Positions 22,194-34,879 are shown, numbered from the stretch's first letter. The stretch: DNA of 64,000 nucleotides from Cannabis sativa (GCF_029168945.1 NC_083604.1:73176211-73240210), one strand, 5' to 3'. A program made the numbers and translations. The notes: a model not told the origin generated them from the sequence alone.

Positions 22194-23508
22194 TGTTATA
22201 TTATTTATAATAATATAATATATAGATTAAATATGTGTAATAAACTAATAATATGTAACATATGACTATATTAGTTGTCATCTTTTTGTAACATTTGGGG
22301 AGTTGTTACTATGAGTAACCTCCACCATTATCACCAACATTAAGAGTGTAAAAGATGTTACACACCTTTATTTAAAATTCTTAATGCTATAGGAGTTATG
22401 GTGTGTGTAAGAGTTACATTTGAGTCCATAACATCTATAGGGGTTATGAGTTTGAATTTCAAATGGTGATATCCTAAACACTATATAAAGAGGTCTAAGG
22501 TGCTCATTTTGGAGATGAAGTTTTCTATCAAGAAAGCACTTTGCTAGAAAACCCTAAAAGACTTGATAATTCCCAAAGCTATTTCCTAGAGAGTTCCCTT
22601 AGTGCTTAGAGATAGGGGGAAATAAGCTTTCGGACAAAGGTGTAATACCTTGTTCAAGTCATGGTGATCTCCACTAATCTACACTCAAGGTTGTGAGTGA
22701 GTGTTTATATATATTATTCTCTTGTTATATATAGTGTAACACATGTGTAATACATGTAATACATGTGTTGTAATCTTCTCTTCTAGTGTATATATATGTA
22801 ATATATATATAGTGTATATATATATGTATTGTAACATATGACTATATTAGTTGTCATCTTTTTGTAACATTTGGGGAGTTGTTACTATGAGTAACCTCCA
22901 CCATTATCACCAACATTAAGAGTGTAAAAGATGTTACACACCTTTATTTAAAATTCTTAATGCTATAGGAGTTATGGTGTGTGTAAGAGTTACATTTGAG
23001 TCCATAACATCTATAGGGGTTATGAGTTTGAATTTCAAATGGTGATATCCTAAACACTATATAAAGAGGTCTAAGGTGCTCATTTTGGAGATGAAGTTTT
23101 CTATCAAGAAAGCACTTTGCTAGAAAACCCTAAAAGACTTGATAATTCCCAAAGCTATTTCCTAGAGAGTTCCCTTAGTGCTTAGAGATAGGGGGAAATA
23201 AGCTTTCGGACAAAGGTGTAATACCTTGTTCAAGTCATGGTGATCTCCACTAATCTACACTCAAGGTTGTGAGTGAGTGTTTATATATATTATTCTCTTG
23301 TTATATATAGTGTAACACATGTGTAATACATGTAATACATGTGTTGTAATCTTCTCTTCTAGTGTATATATATGTAATATATATATAGTGTATATATATA
23401 TGTATTGTAACATATATTTAATCAATCTCTTATTTTAGTCCTTGTATTATTTTACAATAGAGTTGTAATAAATCTTGATTTTCTTCCATTGTTATAAAAT
23501 CTCTAACA
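22194..23508 (+). repeat. 5' LTR (1315 bp, contains a duplication)
   Basis: It matches the 3' LTR over its whole length, except that the block starting GTAACATATGACTATATTAG is present twice in tandem. Confidence 0.9.
22255..23406 (+). repeat. Two tandem copies of a 576-bp block inside the 5' LTR
   Basis: Copies are 22255-22830 and 22831-23406. The nine bases GTAACATAT stand at the start of each copy and again just after the second, the mark of unequal exchange or template switching at a 9-bp homology. By eye the two copies are identical, while the 3' LTR differs from both at several places (for example TATAAGGGTT, AAAAGGCTTG, GATAGGGGAA). Each copy contains the TATA motif, so the LTR has two promoters. 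Confidence 0.9.
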
Positions 23509-26070
23509 ATCAAAAGCTTATCCCTTTTCAATGGAAGAGGTGATAAATCAAGATTTTGAGAATACAAGGATAAGAGATTTTATGTAAAAACCATTCATGG
23601 GTGAGCATGGTGGTGTATATTATGTGATTTACTATATTTTATATAATAGTAATATATATTATATATATATGTGATCATGTGTTTATATCATATTATATAT
23701 ATGATGTTTGAAATTTATATCATGTTATTTTATGTATATTTGTGAGATACATAATATATAACATGTATATATATGAGTAATATATATTATATATATGTAG
23801 AGCATGTGATATAATATATATTAGTGAGATTAAATATGTAGAAATAATTATTTCTATGTATTTATATGAGACATGCATATATAATATGTATTATGAGTAT
23901 ATAATATATACCATGTATGTATATTAAAGTGTATATATGTTATATATGTGTATATAATATATATCATGTATATTAATGTGTATATATATGTTATATATAT
24001 GTGTGAGATATATAACATATATAGTTGTGTAATTAATATATATTATATGATATATATATGTATATTATAGTATATATGTTATATATATATGAGATATATA
24101 ACATATGTATTTTTAAATTTAATATTGATATTATGTGTATGTTACATATGAGATATTGATTAGTAATATACATATTATATTAATATATAAGTTACATAGC
24201 ATGATAATAATGTTGGTAGTAATAAAATAGGGTTTATTATTATTGTGAGAATTATTATCATTTATTTTGAGAATAAAGAATATTTTAAATTCTTTTTCAA
24301 TTTGGTGGTGAACATCTCACTTTATGAGATAATAAAAGATGGCTTTTGAGAAGTTATATCTTTTATTGGATTATAAGAGATAATCATCTCATATTATGAG
24401 ATAAGAAAAGTGAACTATATGAGAGTTACACTTATGAGAATTGTCTTGTCATAGCAAGAACAAATGGATTAAAAGTGGATCCAAACTTGTGAAATAAGCC
24501 ATAAATTGGAAGAGCAATTTTGGACTCAAAAGTAAATGAATCAATGTGGATTCAAAAAATAGTGAAGCAACTTTGAATCTTAAATAATCAAAGTTGTAAA
24601 CAAAATTGATGAGAATTTTGTTAACTTTGGTATAATTTTGAGCTAATCTCAATGAGGAGATAACTTTAAAATTATGGTAAAAATAATCACATTATTTTAT
24701 GAGTAGTAATGTGAGTTTGACATTTTAGTTTTGTTGAGAAAACTAAAAATATCAAATGGTATTTTTTAAGGTGATCTTAAAGAGTCATTTTAAGAGAAAA
24801 TACACAAAAGTGATATTTTATATACACTTTATGCTAGAAATGTGGGGGTGAACCACAAAGTTAATCAAAATGTGTTTAGACATTGTTGATTAATTTATTT
24901 GATTTTGAATTCAAATTCTAAATCAAGTTGGCTATGTGCATAAGTAAAAATATTGACATATTTGGTGTCAAATTTTTAGTAAAAATAATTTCAAGAAGGA
25001 AATTAAATTTAAGAAAAATTATAGAGACAAAGTGGTCTTCTATATTTTAAAATCAAGATATTGTCTTGATAATGAAATGTGAAAGTGTGGGGGTGTATAC
25101 TCTAATATGAGAAAGTTTAGACATACTTGGTGTCTAAAAATAAAATATGAGAATTTAGACATGTTTGGTGTCTAAATTGGTGTATTTTTGATATGTTTGG
25201 TATCAAAATTATTGAGAATTTGAGTTGTGTGAAAATTAATCTTTTATGATTGAATTTTCAAAGCTTAAGTATTAAGGAGAAAAGTGGTCACAAAGTGAAC
25301 ACTATATTTTGGCATGCATGATTCACATGGAATCAATAGTGAAAGGTTATAACAAATCGCTTAATCTCCGTACAAGATTAAAGCATGAATTTTCGAGGGA
25401 TGAGACCTAAACTCCCTTAGTGTTTTGCTCATTGTTGGTAACCTATCTTAACACTAGTAAACATTTAGTCTTAAGTTCAATAGGTAATAACAAGTCAATA
25501 GAGTGAATATGGTACTCAATTGTCTCATCTATGAATGAGTACATGTGGTGAAAATTGAGGGTTAAAACCGAAAGGTTTTTTAATGGAGCTTAAGCTTAAG
25601 AAAACTCACTTAAGCTTAAGAAGTGTCTAAAGAGTGGTGAGACACTAAAACTCCACCTATATGGGCTAGAGGTGGTGCCGCCTCTTATGAGAATTGGGAG
25701 TCTTCTCTAGAGAGTCCATGAATTGGAATTTTGCACATGGCCATTAACGGTGCAAGAGCGAGACATGCGGTCTCAAGTGAGCATTAGCGAGGGTGTGTGT
25801 GTTATCACCGGTTTGTATTAAAGGAATAATGGTTCAATGCTACGGCAACCAAAATTTCATCAAACTTTGTGATAACTACACTAAGGTAAAATTCAAGTCG
25901 AAAGACATTTTACCTAATGCACCTAAGCAAGATTTCTTTAGAAGTGTGTATTTAGTCAATCAAAGTGGGGGAATGTTATATTTTGATATAATATTTTTGA
26001 TTGATTAAATAAATGTTACAAATGTTACAAGTTTGTTACTAAAGATATAATATTTAATCTAGTGGGGAAT

Positions 26071-26808
26071 TGTTATATTATTTATAATAATATAATATAT
26101 AGATTAAATATGTGTAATAAACTAATAATATGTAACATATGACTATATTAGTTGTCATCTTTTTGTAACATTTGGGGAGTTGTTACTATGAGTAACCTCC
26201 ACCATTATCACCAACATTAAGAGTGTAAAAGATGTTACACACCTTTATTTAAAATTCTTAATGCTATAGGAGTTATGGTGTGTGTAAGAGTTACATTTGA
26301 GTCCATAACATCTATAAGGGTTATGAGTTTGAATTTCAAATGGTGATATCCTAAACACTATATAAAGAGGTCTAAGGTGCTCATTTTGGAGATGAAGTTT
26401 TTTATCAAGAAAGCACTTTGCTAGAAAACCCTAAAAGGCTTGATAATTCCCAAAGCTATTTCCTAGAGAGTTCCCTTAGTGCTTAGAGATAGGGGAAATA
26501 AGCTTTTGGACAAAGGTGTAATACCTTGTTCAAGTCATGGTGATCTCCACTAATCTACACTCAAGGTTGTGAGTGAGTGTTTATATATATATTATTCTCT
26601 TGTTATATATAGTGTAACACATGTGTAATACATGTAATACATGTGTTGTAATCTTCTCTTCTAGTGTATATATATGTAATATATATAGTGTATATATATA
26701 TGTATTGTAACATATATTTAATCAATCTCTTATTTTAGTCCTTGTATTATTTTACAATAGAGTTGTAATAAATCTTGATTTTCTTCCATTGTTATAAAAT
26801 CTCTAACA
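26071..26808 (+). repeat. 3' LTR (738 bp, single copy of the block)
   Basis: It starts TGTTATATTATT after the purine tract, ends TCTCTAACA and is followed by the CATGA duplication. Confidence 0.9.
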
Positions 26809-26856
26809 CATGATATAATGCGACTTATATTTTTCTTTGTTGTGTCGTATAAACAC

Positions 26857-27496
26857 TAGGCCGGAACATAAAAACCGCTAAACCGTGGGAACCGCCTAAC
26901 CCATTAGAATCCGCCCGCATGGAAACCGCCCATTAAAAAACTGCAAAAATTGGGTTGGGTTGAGTTTTAACCCGTTGATTGGCGGGCGGGTACGGGTTAG
27001 CCTAAAAGTGGCGGGTCCAACCCGTACCCGTTATTTATTATTATATATATATTTTTTAAAAAAATTTATTCCTAAGGCTGCCTAAATTAACTAAAACAAA
27101 AAAAAACCTAAAACTAATTGTCGCACTATGTGTGAAATAAATAACTACTTTATAGTTATTTAGATGGTGGCTTTAACTTGTGACTGTAAACCAAACCAAA
27201 GCTTCAATTTTGGTGATAATATAACATACCACAGGTTGTATTGGTATGGGGAAGGGAGAGAGATATTTTTTTGCTGAGTAAAATTTACATATGTTGTTTA
27301 GGCAAAAAGTGGAGTCTATACTTGTGACAATATACTTTAGAAGTTTTGATTTCTAAGCAACCCAAACCGCCCCCTAAAAAACCGCCCAACCCAAACTTTT
27401 ATTGGGCAAGTATGGGTTGTGATTTTAAAAAACCGTTAAATAAAAAAATTGTCAAACCGCCCAAAAACCGTCCAACCCAACCCATGTGCAGGCCTA
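26857..27496. mobile_element. Non-autonomous hAT element, 640 bp
   Basis: A perfect 8-bp target duplication ATAAACAC (26849-26856 and 27497-27504) encloses ends TAGGCCGGAACAT and, inverted, TAGGCCTGCACAT. Subterminal regions are rich in AACCCGT, GGGCGGGT and AACCGCCCAA motifs, and there is no open frame. It sits inside the older CACGACACGAC repeat, because the flanks join as TGTGTCGTATAAACACGATC. Confidence 0.88.
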
Positions 27497-27504
27497 ATAA
27501 ACAC

Positions 27505-28033
27505 GATCTATTTTTTAAAAGTACAAGTAAATAACCAGCACAACACACAATAACACAACATACAATAACATACTATAATCATAAATTTTATAAAATGCTT
27601 GGTCTATATTTAATTGCTTTGACTTTTCAAAATACCGTTGCGTACACATTTCCCTTTTAGAATTTTGACAAAATTAAGCAAGTTATCTCCTTTTAAAAAG
27701 TAGCTTCTATAACTTCTTTTTATACCCTTAAATTAAACTCAACTTTTTTGTATACAGATAAATAATATACATATAAAATTTAGGAAATTTTTGTATTAGA
27801 TCCCTATTAGCTTCTTTAAATTTTTTAAATTGCAACACTAAAATTTATTTTTTTTTTATTTTACTTTCAATTTTTATTTTACACCATACCTTAATTTTTC
27901 TATTTTCTATCTCCATATTATTTAAATAATATACTTTTTAATTTATATATACTATTATATCATTAAAATATAAATAAAATATTATTTATATATTATTAGA
28001 GGTACTTTTAAAAGAATAAAATATTTTATAATA
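27505..28033. other. AT-rich DNA, no feature recognised
   Basis: Includes CA/ACAC-rich sequence at about 27536-27570 that may belong to the interrupted repeat. Otherwise AT-rich without coding signal. Confidence 0.35.
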
Positions 28034-28847
28034 TCTTTATATATTAAAAGTGCCTATCTAACGGCATTTCTTGGTTTAACAGAATATACTTAAAAAATAA
28101 AAGAATATTCTGTTAAATTTAACGATTACGTTTGATCTCCTGTTAATAAATAAACCCAATAATTAAATATTTATATATTAAAAGTGCCTATCTAACGGTA
28201 TTTCTTGGTTTAACAGAATATACTTAAAAAATAATAAATAAACCCAATAATTAAACCCAAAAAATTAAACAATCTTTTAAATATTAATAATCACTTTTTA
28301 AATTAAAAAAATCATCTTACCCCATCTCTCTCTAACAAACCTATCTTAAAAGAATATTAATAATTTTTTTTATTTATCTTTTAAAAAAGAAAAATATAGA
28401 TAAAATGTCTAGAAAAGATAATATAAATGTGAGACTGTATATGAGTATTTACCTTATATGTTTGTGCTTATTTTTAGTTTTATTTTTAATTTTACCACCA
28501 AGAGGAGAAGGTTGAAAAATATTAGAATATGAAAATATTATTGGTGCTTATTATAAATTTGCAAAGAATGTGAAAGTCTATAAATATATAGTTGTGTAGC
28601 TATTATTAGATATGAAATGAGATAATAGAACTTTTTCCACTTAGAAGATTAATGTACATTTTACTATTAATAACATACATTCTTATAACACAACTATGTT
28701 TTACTTACTAAATATACTGACACATATTTTATTTTTATAAAACAAATTGTTCAAATAATTATACTATTTTAATTATTAATTAAAATAAAAAACTAAAATA
28801 TTAAATAAAACTAACACTACGTGGCTTGGCACGTAACAATCACCTAG
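28034..28847 (+). mobile_element. Non-autonomous Helitron, 814 bp
   Basis: The 5' end is TCTTTATATATTAAAAGTGC directly after an A. The 3' end is CACCTAG directly before a T, with no target duplication, as expected for insertion between A and T. A 6-bp stem hairpin TACGTG/CACGTA (28818-28835) lies about 10 bases before the CTAG end, the standard Helitron terminator. The 5' block (ATATTAAAAGTGCCTATCTA) is repeated at about 28164. No Rep/helicase gene is present. Confidence 0.82.
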
Positions 28848-29038
28848 TAATATTAAAATATATTTAGAGAATGAATAATACATCTCTACATACCAGAATT
28901 ACTATTGCATTCTTTATTTAGTTCGTTATAATAGAACAATGGATGTAGCACTTTTTTTATCCATTCTCTTTTTTCTCTACTCTAAAATAAAGAAAACACT
29001 TATACATCATCTAATGCGAGTGCTAGATTTTCTATATA

Positions 29039-29340
29039 TTTCGGTATGTAGAAAAAAAATTAGTCTTTTTTTTTTTTACATACATTGTATCTATTAAGAC
29101 TACTTGTAAATTTTCAAAAAATTTTGAATAGTTCATAGTGCCAAAAATAAAATTTAAATAATTATTAACCACACGTATAAGAAAAATAGTCGCGTATTTA
29201 ACCAAATATGTAAATTTTATTTTCAGCATTGTAAAGTATTTAAAATTTTTTAAAAATTTACAGGTACTCTTAAATAACTATAATGTACATGATTATAAAA
29301 AAAAATTAAACTAAAAAGTTTTCCTGTATGCCGAAACAGA
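29039..29340. repeat. MITE-like inverted repeat, copy 1
   Basis: Ends are TTTCGGTATGTAGAAAA and, inverted, TTTCGGCATACAGGAAAA. The inner arms TTTTGAATAGTTCATA and TTGTAAAGTATTTAAAA are also inverted relatives. A second copy is at about 47931-48195. The target duplication is unclear. Confidence 0.6.
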
Positions 29341-29924
29341 TAAAGTATACCAAAACACTCTTTAGTGGTGCACTACGCGTACCATAAAGTTTATTATAAA
29401 CTTATAATTGGCTTAGAAAACAGGCATTATTACTCACTATCACAAGAAATTCATGTGGGGAAGGAAGTCTTTTCTTTTCTTTCTTTCTTTTTTTTTTGGT
29501 ATGACTATGAGTGTTACATTTGAAACCATAGATGCATATAAATAATATAAGCTTTGAAAAGCTTGAGAATGCAAAACATATTTATATTTAGGGTTTTGAT
29601 GATGATATGTGAGCACATACGTAGCTAGACAGGCCGAAGAGGAAGTAAAGGACCCAAGACTTTTCTTTTTAGACAAAATGGCCTCTTCCAAGTAATCATC
29701 TTTACAAAAATTGTGAGTTTCAGTCTCATCATATTTTATTTCTATGCGTTTCATCATTTTTTTTCTTAGGTTCATATGGAGAATTTTTAATTAAAACTGT
29801 TTCAAACTTACACGGAACTTGAACAAAAAATATATATATATAAAAAAATACAGAGGGACATTAATATAAATATAGCTTTTTTTTTAAACAAAAATTTACA
29901 AATTTGTTACAATATATTTTCTTT
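29341..29924. other. Intergenic, no gene supported
   Basis: A 111-codon open frame on the minus strand (29775-29440) shows no recognisable domain and biased Lys/Ser/Tyr content. I do not call it a gene. Confidence 0.35.
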
Positions 29925-30263
29925 TAGGATTTTTGCCTCCTGAACTTTGACATGCACCAAACTATATCCCTGAAATTTTTTAACCGTTAATAATTTTCTT
30001 TGAACTTTTGAGATTGTTAAATTGATAGATATTTGTCAAATTTCATTCAATTTTACTAATTTTGTGATTGTCCATGTACTAAATTATGCTCTCTAAACTT
30101 TGATATCTACAGAATAATACTCCTCGAACTTTGACATGTATCAAATTAAACCCTTAAACTTTCATTTATGTTAGACTTTCCTTACTAAAATTAGCCTTAA
30201 AAATTTAAGAGGTATTATTTTATACATGTTAAAGTTCATGAACAAAAATCCTAATTAGCCATT
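29925..30263. repeat. MITE-like inverted repeat related to 2056-2416
   Basis: Ends are inverted (left GGATTTTTGCCTCCTGAAC; right, inverted, AATTAGGATTTTTGTTCATG). The interior shares TTTTGAGATTGTTAAATT and AAACTTTGATATSTA-type blocks with the 2056 copy. Confidence 0.6.
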
Positions 30264-30935
30264 TTTTAATAACTAAAGTTTACATCCTGTTTTTTTTTCT
30301 TTTTTTTGAGAAATTCTTATAATATTCTTTACAGTAAATTTAGAAATTTTCTTTAAAAAAACGTGAAAGAAAACTTCAACTTTTTCTTGTTTAAAGTGGA
30401 GACTCTAAGGCCCATTTTTAATGGGCTCAATCATGCTGTGGAATGAGCTTCATTTTAAGTGCGCCTAAGGTAGTGAAGATCCATTAAAGAGCCTGAGAGC
30501 CCATTACTCTAAAAGGTGAATTTACAAAAATATGGGGAAAAAAATTATTAGTTTATATTTTTACCGTCCACAAAACTTATGCTTTGTCAAAAAAAAAAAA
30601 AAAAAAGCTACAAAATATGGTAACTTTAAAGAAAAAAGTATTAAAAAAATAAGAACCCCAACAAAGTATCATAAATAAATTTAACAAGATTTTTTAAGAA
30701 CAAATTTTGCCGGAACAACCATAGTCGTAAGAAAAGTTGTTGGAATTATCATCGTCATTGGAATAGTTTTCAAAAAAATTCACTAAAAAAGTTGTCGTCA
30801 CAAAAAAGTTCCCGAAATTAGATGTCGAAATTGTCACTAGAGTTATAAGCTGAAATTTGACACAAAGAAATCAGTTACGTTTATAAGCTAGTTTAAAAAA
30901 AAAAAAATAAAAAAAATAAAAAAAAACCTTAAACT
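30264..30935. other. AT-rich intergenic DNA
   Basis: Contains several poly(A)/poly(T) runs (about 30293, 30590, 30896) that hint at old retroposon tails. No gene is seen. Confidence 0.3.
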
Positions 30936-31330
30936 AATATACAAAAATCAATTGCCTAAAATAACAAAATCAAAAAAGTGAAACATAAAACTAAATCACT
31001 TAAAAAAAAAACAAAACTAATAATTAAATACAAAAAACAGTTACAGAATACACCAAATTAGAAACTTGAGATAAGAAATAAGACATGTAAACAATCAAAA
31101 GATAAATTGAAATAAAAAAATGACAGAAACCAATTGCGTGTATTAGCTAATTAAAAAATTTGAAACAAAAAAACTGGCTACGTAAAGCAATCAAATTAAA
31201 AACTAATGCATAAAAACCAGTTACATGAGAAAATTAAATCAGAAACTGGTAACCTAAAATAACTAAATGAAAATTTGGTTACCTAAAATAACTAAATCAA
31301 AAATCAACTGAGAAACAACACAAATAAAAT
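30936..31330. repeat. Degenerate tandem repeat, A-rich
   Basis: A unit of roughly 35-40 bp, best seen as TTACCTAAAATAACTAAATC preceded by AAAACTGG/AACCAGTTAC variants, recurs imperfectly about ten times. The best-preserved units are at about 31230-31310. Confidence 0.45.
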
Positions 31331-31379
31331 CAAAGGCCGTCATTTTCCTCCGTCCAAGCCCGTCGGCCTTCTCTGGGCT

Positions 31380-31967
31380 TAGGTGGGGCTTGGTCGAGGT
31401 TGTGTTTTGATACCATAATTTCAATTTTTATTACTACGATTAGTTTTATTTCTGTGATATACTTTTGAGTATTTTAGTCTTGTCTCTGTGATATACTTTT
31501 GAGTGTTTTAGTCTTGTCAGCGTGACATGGTTTTGTTTTGTTTTGTTTCGTCGTTGGTTCTTCGATTGCTCGCCATCAAATTGCTGTTAGTAGTTGGGAA
31601 TAACAAGTTCTTAGTGGCTGAATGGGTTGTTAGTAGTGCAGTTACGTATCTTACACAATAGTTGAGTGCTCAAGCTATGAGGTTCAATTAACCTACTACA
31701 ATAATTTCTACTATTGTGTCTTCTGAGCGGTAGATAAAATAGAATATAGGTGTTCTTAAAATTTATTGTGATGGTGCATTCTTTTTCATCTAATTTTATT
31801 TTAGTTTTTCTTTGTTAAACGATTTGAGAATCAGGCGTTTGATTATTTGACTCGTTTTTCTAATTTTAATCCTTATCGTGTTTTCAATAAGGGAGATGTC
31901 CTAATTAGATTGCATGCTATTATTTTAGTTAACTGTTATTATTAAAACTCCATAATTTATTAAAAAA
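31380..31967 (+). mobile_element. Retroposon fragment resembling a LINE 3' end, copy 2
   Basis: Plus-strand relative of 4434-4985 with the same order of blocks, beginning GGGGCTTGGTCGAGGTTGTG and ending in a short poly(A) at about 31958-31967. The repeated CTCTGTGATATACTTTTGAG unit (about 31450 and 31490) is present only here. No open frame. Confidence 0.6.
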
Positions 31968-32511
31968 AAAATACACCTATATTATATATATATATATATA
32001 AACTAATTACTATCATACATTCATAAATATTGAGAACCTGGTTGCTAGAAAAAGAAACTAAAAACATATAGAAAAGAATCCCTTTAAAAATATACCATAA
32101 AAATTTAATAATAAAAAAAACAGCCATATTTTTGTAAGACACAACAAAATTCTCATATTATATGTAATTTCCTCTCAATTTTAACACCTTCATTTAAAGA
32201 ATTTAAAGAATTGTGCAAGAAAAATATTACACAAAATAGATACATAAATTTAAAATATACTACTAATTATAATCACAGATTAATATTCATTTTAAGAGTT
32301 ACAAAATTTAAAATTTAAGTGATACCCGCCCAAATAAAAAAGAAAAAAATAGTAACTCATCTAATGAGTTGCTCGGTTTGGTCCAAACTGATCACTAATG
32401 ATTTTTTTTACAAAAAATTATATTTTAATTATTTGTGGTAATAAGACAAATATAATTTAAATAAACAGTTCAAATTAGCCATCATGAGATAAACATAATT
32501 TAAACTTTATA
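31968..32511. other. AT-rich intergenic DNA
   Basis: A (TA)n run lies at about 31980-32000. No gene or delimited element is seen. Confidence 0.35.
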
Positions 32512-32520
32512 TATATTTAA

Positions 32521-32893
32521 GAGTAATTTGAGGCATAAATACTTAAGTTTAACTCCCAGTTGTAAATAAATACCTAAGTTTAATTTTTGGCGGAAATAAT
32601 ACCTAAGTTATATTTTTAGAACTCTGTAGGTACCTAACCGTTAAAATATTATGTCATTATCCACGTGTCATTTTCTTATTGGTATATTTTAATTAATTTT
32701 TTTTCAAAAAATAAAAATTTAATGACTTGGACCAATTAGGAGTTGCCACGTGGCAATTTACTTAATAATTAACAGTCAGGTACCTACAAAAGTTCCAGAA
32801 TTATAACTTAGGTATTATTACCGCCAAAAACTAAACTTAGGTATTTATTTACAACTGAGAGTTAAACTTAGGTATTTATGCCGCAAATTACTC
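32521..32893. mobile_element. Mutator-type MITE, 373 bp
   Basis: A perfect 9-bp target duplication TATATTTAA (32512-32520 and 32894-32902) encloses inverted ends starting GAGTAATTTGAGGCATAAAT and, inverted, GAGTAATTTGCGGCATAAAT. The inverted arms extend over most of the element (CCTAAGTTTAA, GGTACCT and GCCACGTGG blocks). Non-coding. Confidence 0.85.
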
Positions 32894-32902
32894 TATATTT
32901 AA

Positions 32903-34879
32903 ACATGTATATAAATTATATTATGTATAATGAAAACTATTTTTAATAAAATCTCAATCAGGTTGGTTAAGTTAGTTCAAGTTTATTGGACAAGTTAATT
33001 GTATTTTTAACTCGTTGGGCAGGTTATAATTTCGTCAGTTTTTTGACTTTGTATTTTTTATTAAATTTTTTGATTTGGTTTGAGTGATTTACAAAATTTT
33101 ATGTACAATTTAATTGAGCATAGCATGACAAGCTTAAATGTATAACACTTAAATAAGAATCAACTAACCTAAAAATACATGTTAAAAAGCTCAATAATTT
33201 AACGTTAACAAAAATAATAAATATTTGTTTGTTTAGAAATATGATATGCAACTCAACATGATACGAAGATATCAATCCTACAAATTATCATATAAGAGTT
33301 TGGTACAACTAGATATGATTCTTACTTTTATATGAGTTGGGATAATAAAAAATACTAAAAAATATTAGTGGTATCTAATATATTCAAATATGTTATATTA
33401 CTATTGTTACAATTAAATATTTTTAATTGAGTCTTATATAATTTAATATATTAATTTTTATAAAACATCACTAACCAAGTGCAATCCCTTATAACAATAA
33501 TAGGGCACAAAATCCAAACCGTATGGAGTAGAATTTGATCCCAAACTATCAATTTGACCCAACTAATGGTAATTAGTGAATTAGCCTAATGTGTAAAGTA
33601 TAAGATTAATTACAGTACTCTTTAATCTATTTTATATAGAAAAGTACAGGATGGAAAGATAATATAGCAATTAATATAATCCATAAGAACTAAAATTGTA
33701 TTTGTGTATTTATAATATGAGTATTAGTTAATTTTAAGATGATGTGGAATGTATATATAAGCAATATTTGGGGTAGGTTCCATTAAAAAAATCCCAATTA
33801 AGACTCTACCACCTCACCTCCACTCCAAATATGACCTTGTTTTGTTTCTTTTAATTTTCTACATTTTGTTGTTCAGAGTTTCATCCACATGATATGATTA
33901 AGCTATAGAGAGACGCTTTCTAATTCAATGTATCTTCTGCAATTGATTTGACACACTGCATATCTATTTGTCTCTTTCTTTTTCTTTATTAATTCTTTTA
34001 TTCTCTATCATCATTCAACAATATAATATATCCTTCTTTTTTTTTTTTTTTGAAGAAATATATCCTTTTTTAAATTAGGACAATTTAATTATTTATTTTT
34101 TAAATTTGAAAGTTCTATCATTTAATTTTGTTACAATTTTTTTTTTCTAGGAATTAAAGTTGAATATAATTCACCCCCTCAACTATATAGTTTAATTATT
34201 TGAAATTGGGCATATAAGTTAGAGAAATAAAATAAAATGAAAGTGCATAATAATGATAATGTTAACTTTATAGGGTGTGAAGTGGGACTTGCTGTTATCA
34301 TAAAGAAGAAGTCCCTATATTTATCCTTATAGTCATTAATTCAGGAATTAATAATATTATCTTTTGACAATGTTCTTTAATAGACTGAATTTTAGTCATT
34401 TTTTAATATTTAAAACGAGAATCATAGTTTTGAAAATTTTCAAAAACAAAATCTAAATCCCTTTGAAAATTTATGGGCCTTTTTTAGAAAAATACTAAAT
34501 TTTGAGGTAAGGTTTACAATTATAAGATAACTGATATATTAATTATAAGAGTATAGTTATTAAATATTTGAAAATTCTTTATCCATATAGAGAATGTGTA
34601 ATCTTGTAAGGATGTACAAGAGAATTAAGATTATACGATATGAATAAAATAAGTTGGTAGTGTGTTAAAATTCTGAGAATCTTTAATATGAAACTGTTAA
34701 GTACAATTTACTATACACTATACTTCCAGTGTGTGTGATTTTGATTCGGATCACATATGTAGATGGGCATGTAGTAAAGGTACTGTGTATAATTAGATTA
34801 TTCATGACAGGGCCGATATGTAATAAATATCTTTCATTAACTTGTCGTTTACCATGAAATGAGTTTATCATATCACAAT
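32903..34879. other. AT-rich intergenic DNA, about 2 kb
   Basis: A diverged relative of the MITE at 6225/16385 may lie at about 33350-33500 (GAGTCTTATATAATTTAATA with a flanking CAATAATAG). Otherwise no coding signal and no bounded element. Confidence 0.35.

Larger units (their letters stand above)
22194..26808 (+). mobile_element. Non-autonomous LTR retrotransposon (4.6 kb, no coding genes)
   Basis: A 5-bp target duplication CATGA (22189-22193 and 26809-26813) bounds LTRs that start TGTTATATTATT and end TCTCTAACA. The 5' LTR is 22194-23508 and the 3' LTR is 26071-26808. A purine tract AGTGGGGAAT ends at 26070. The 2.56-kb interior has no gag, protease, integrase or reverse transcriptase and is AT-rich with TATATATG-type repeats, so it must use proteins of another element (LARD-like). 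The base after the 5' LTR does not start a tRNA-Met primer site (ATCAAAAGCTTATCCC instead). The LTR promoter motif ACTATATAAAG is present. The 5' LTR is 577 bp longer than the 3' LTR because of an internal duplication. Confidence 0.9.

Noticed and set aside
25793..26008. 71-codon frame in the non-coding LTR element
   Set aside because: No gag or pol similarity; it ends at the purine tract and is probably chance.
29440..29775. 111-codon minus-strand frame
   Set aside because: No domain, no splice or promoter context, and biased Lys/Tyr/Ser content in AT-rich DNA.
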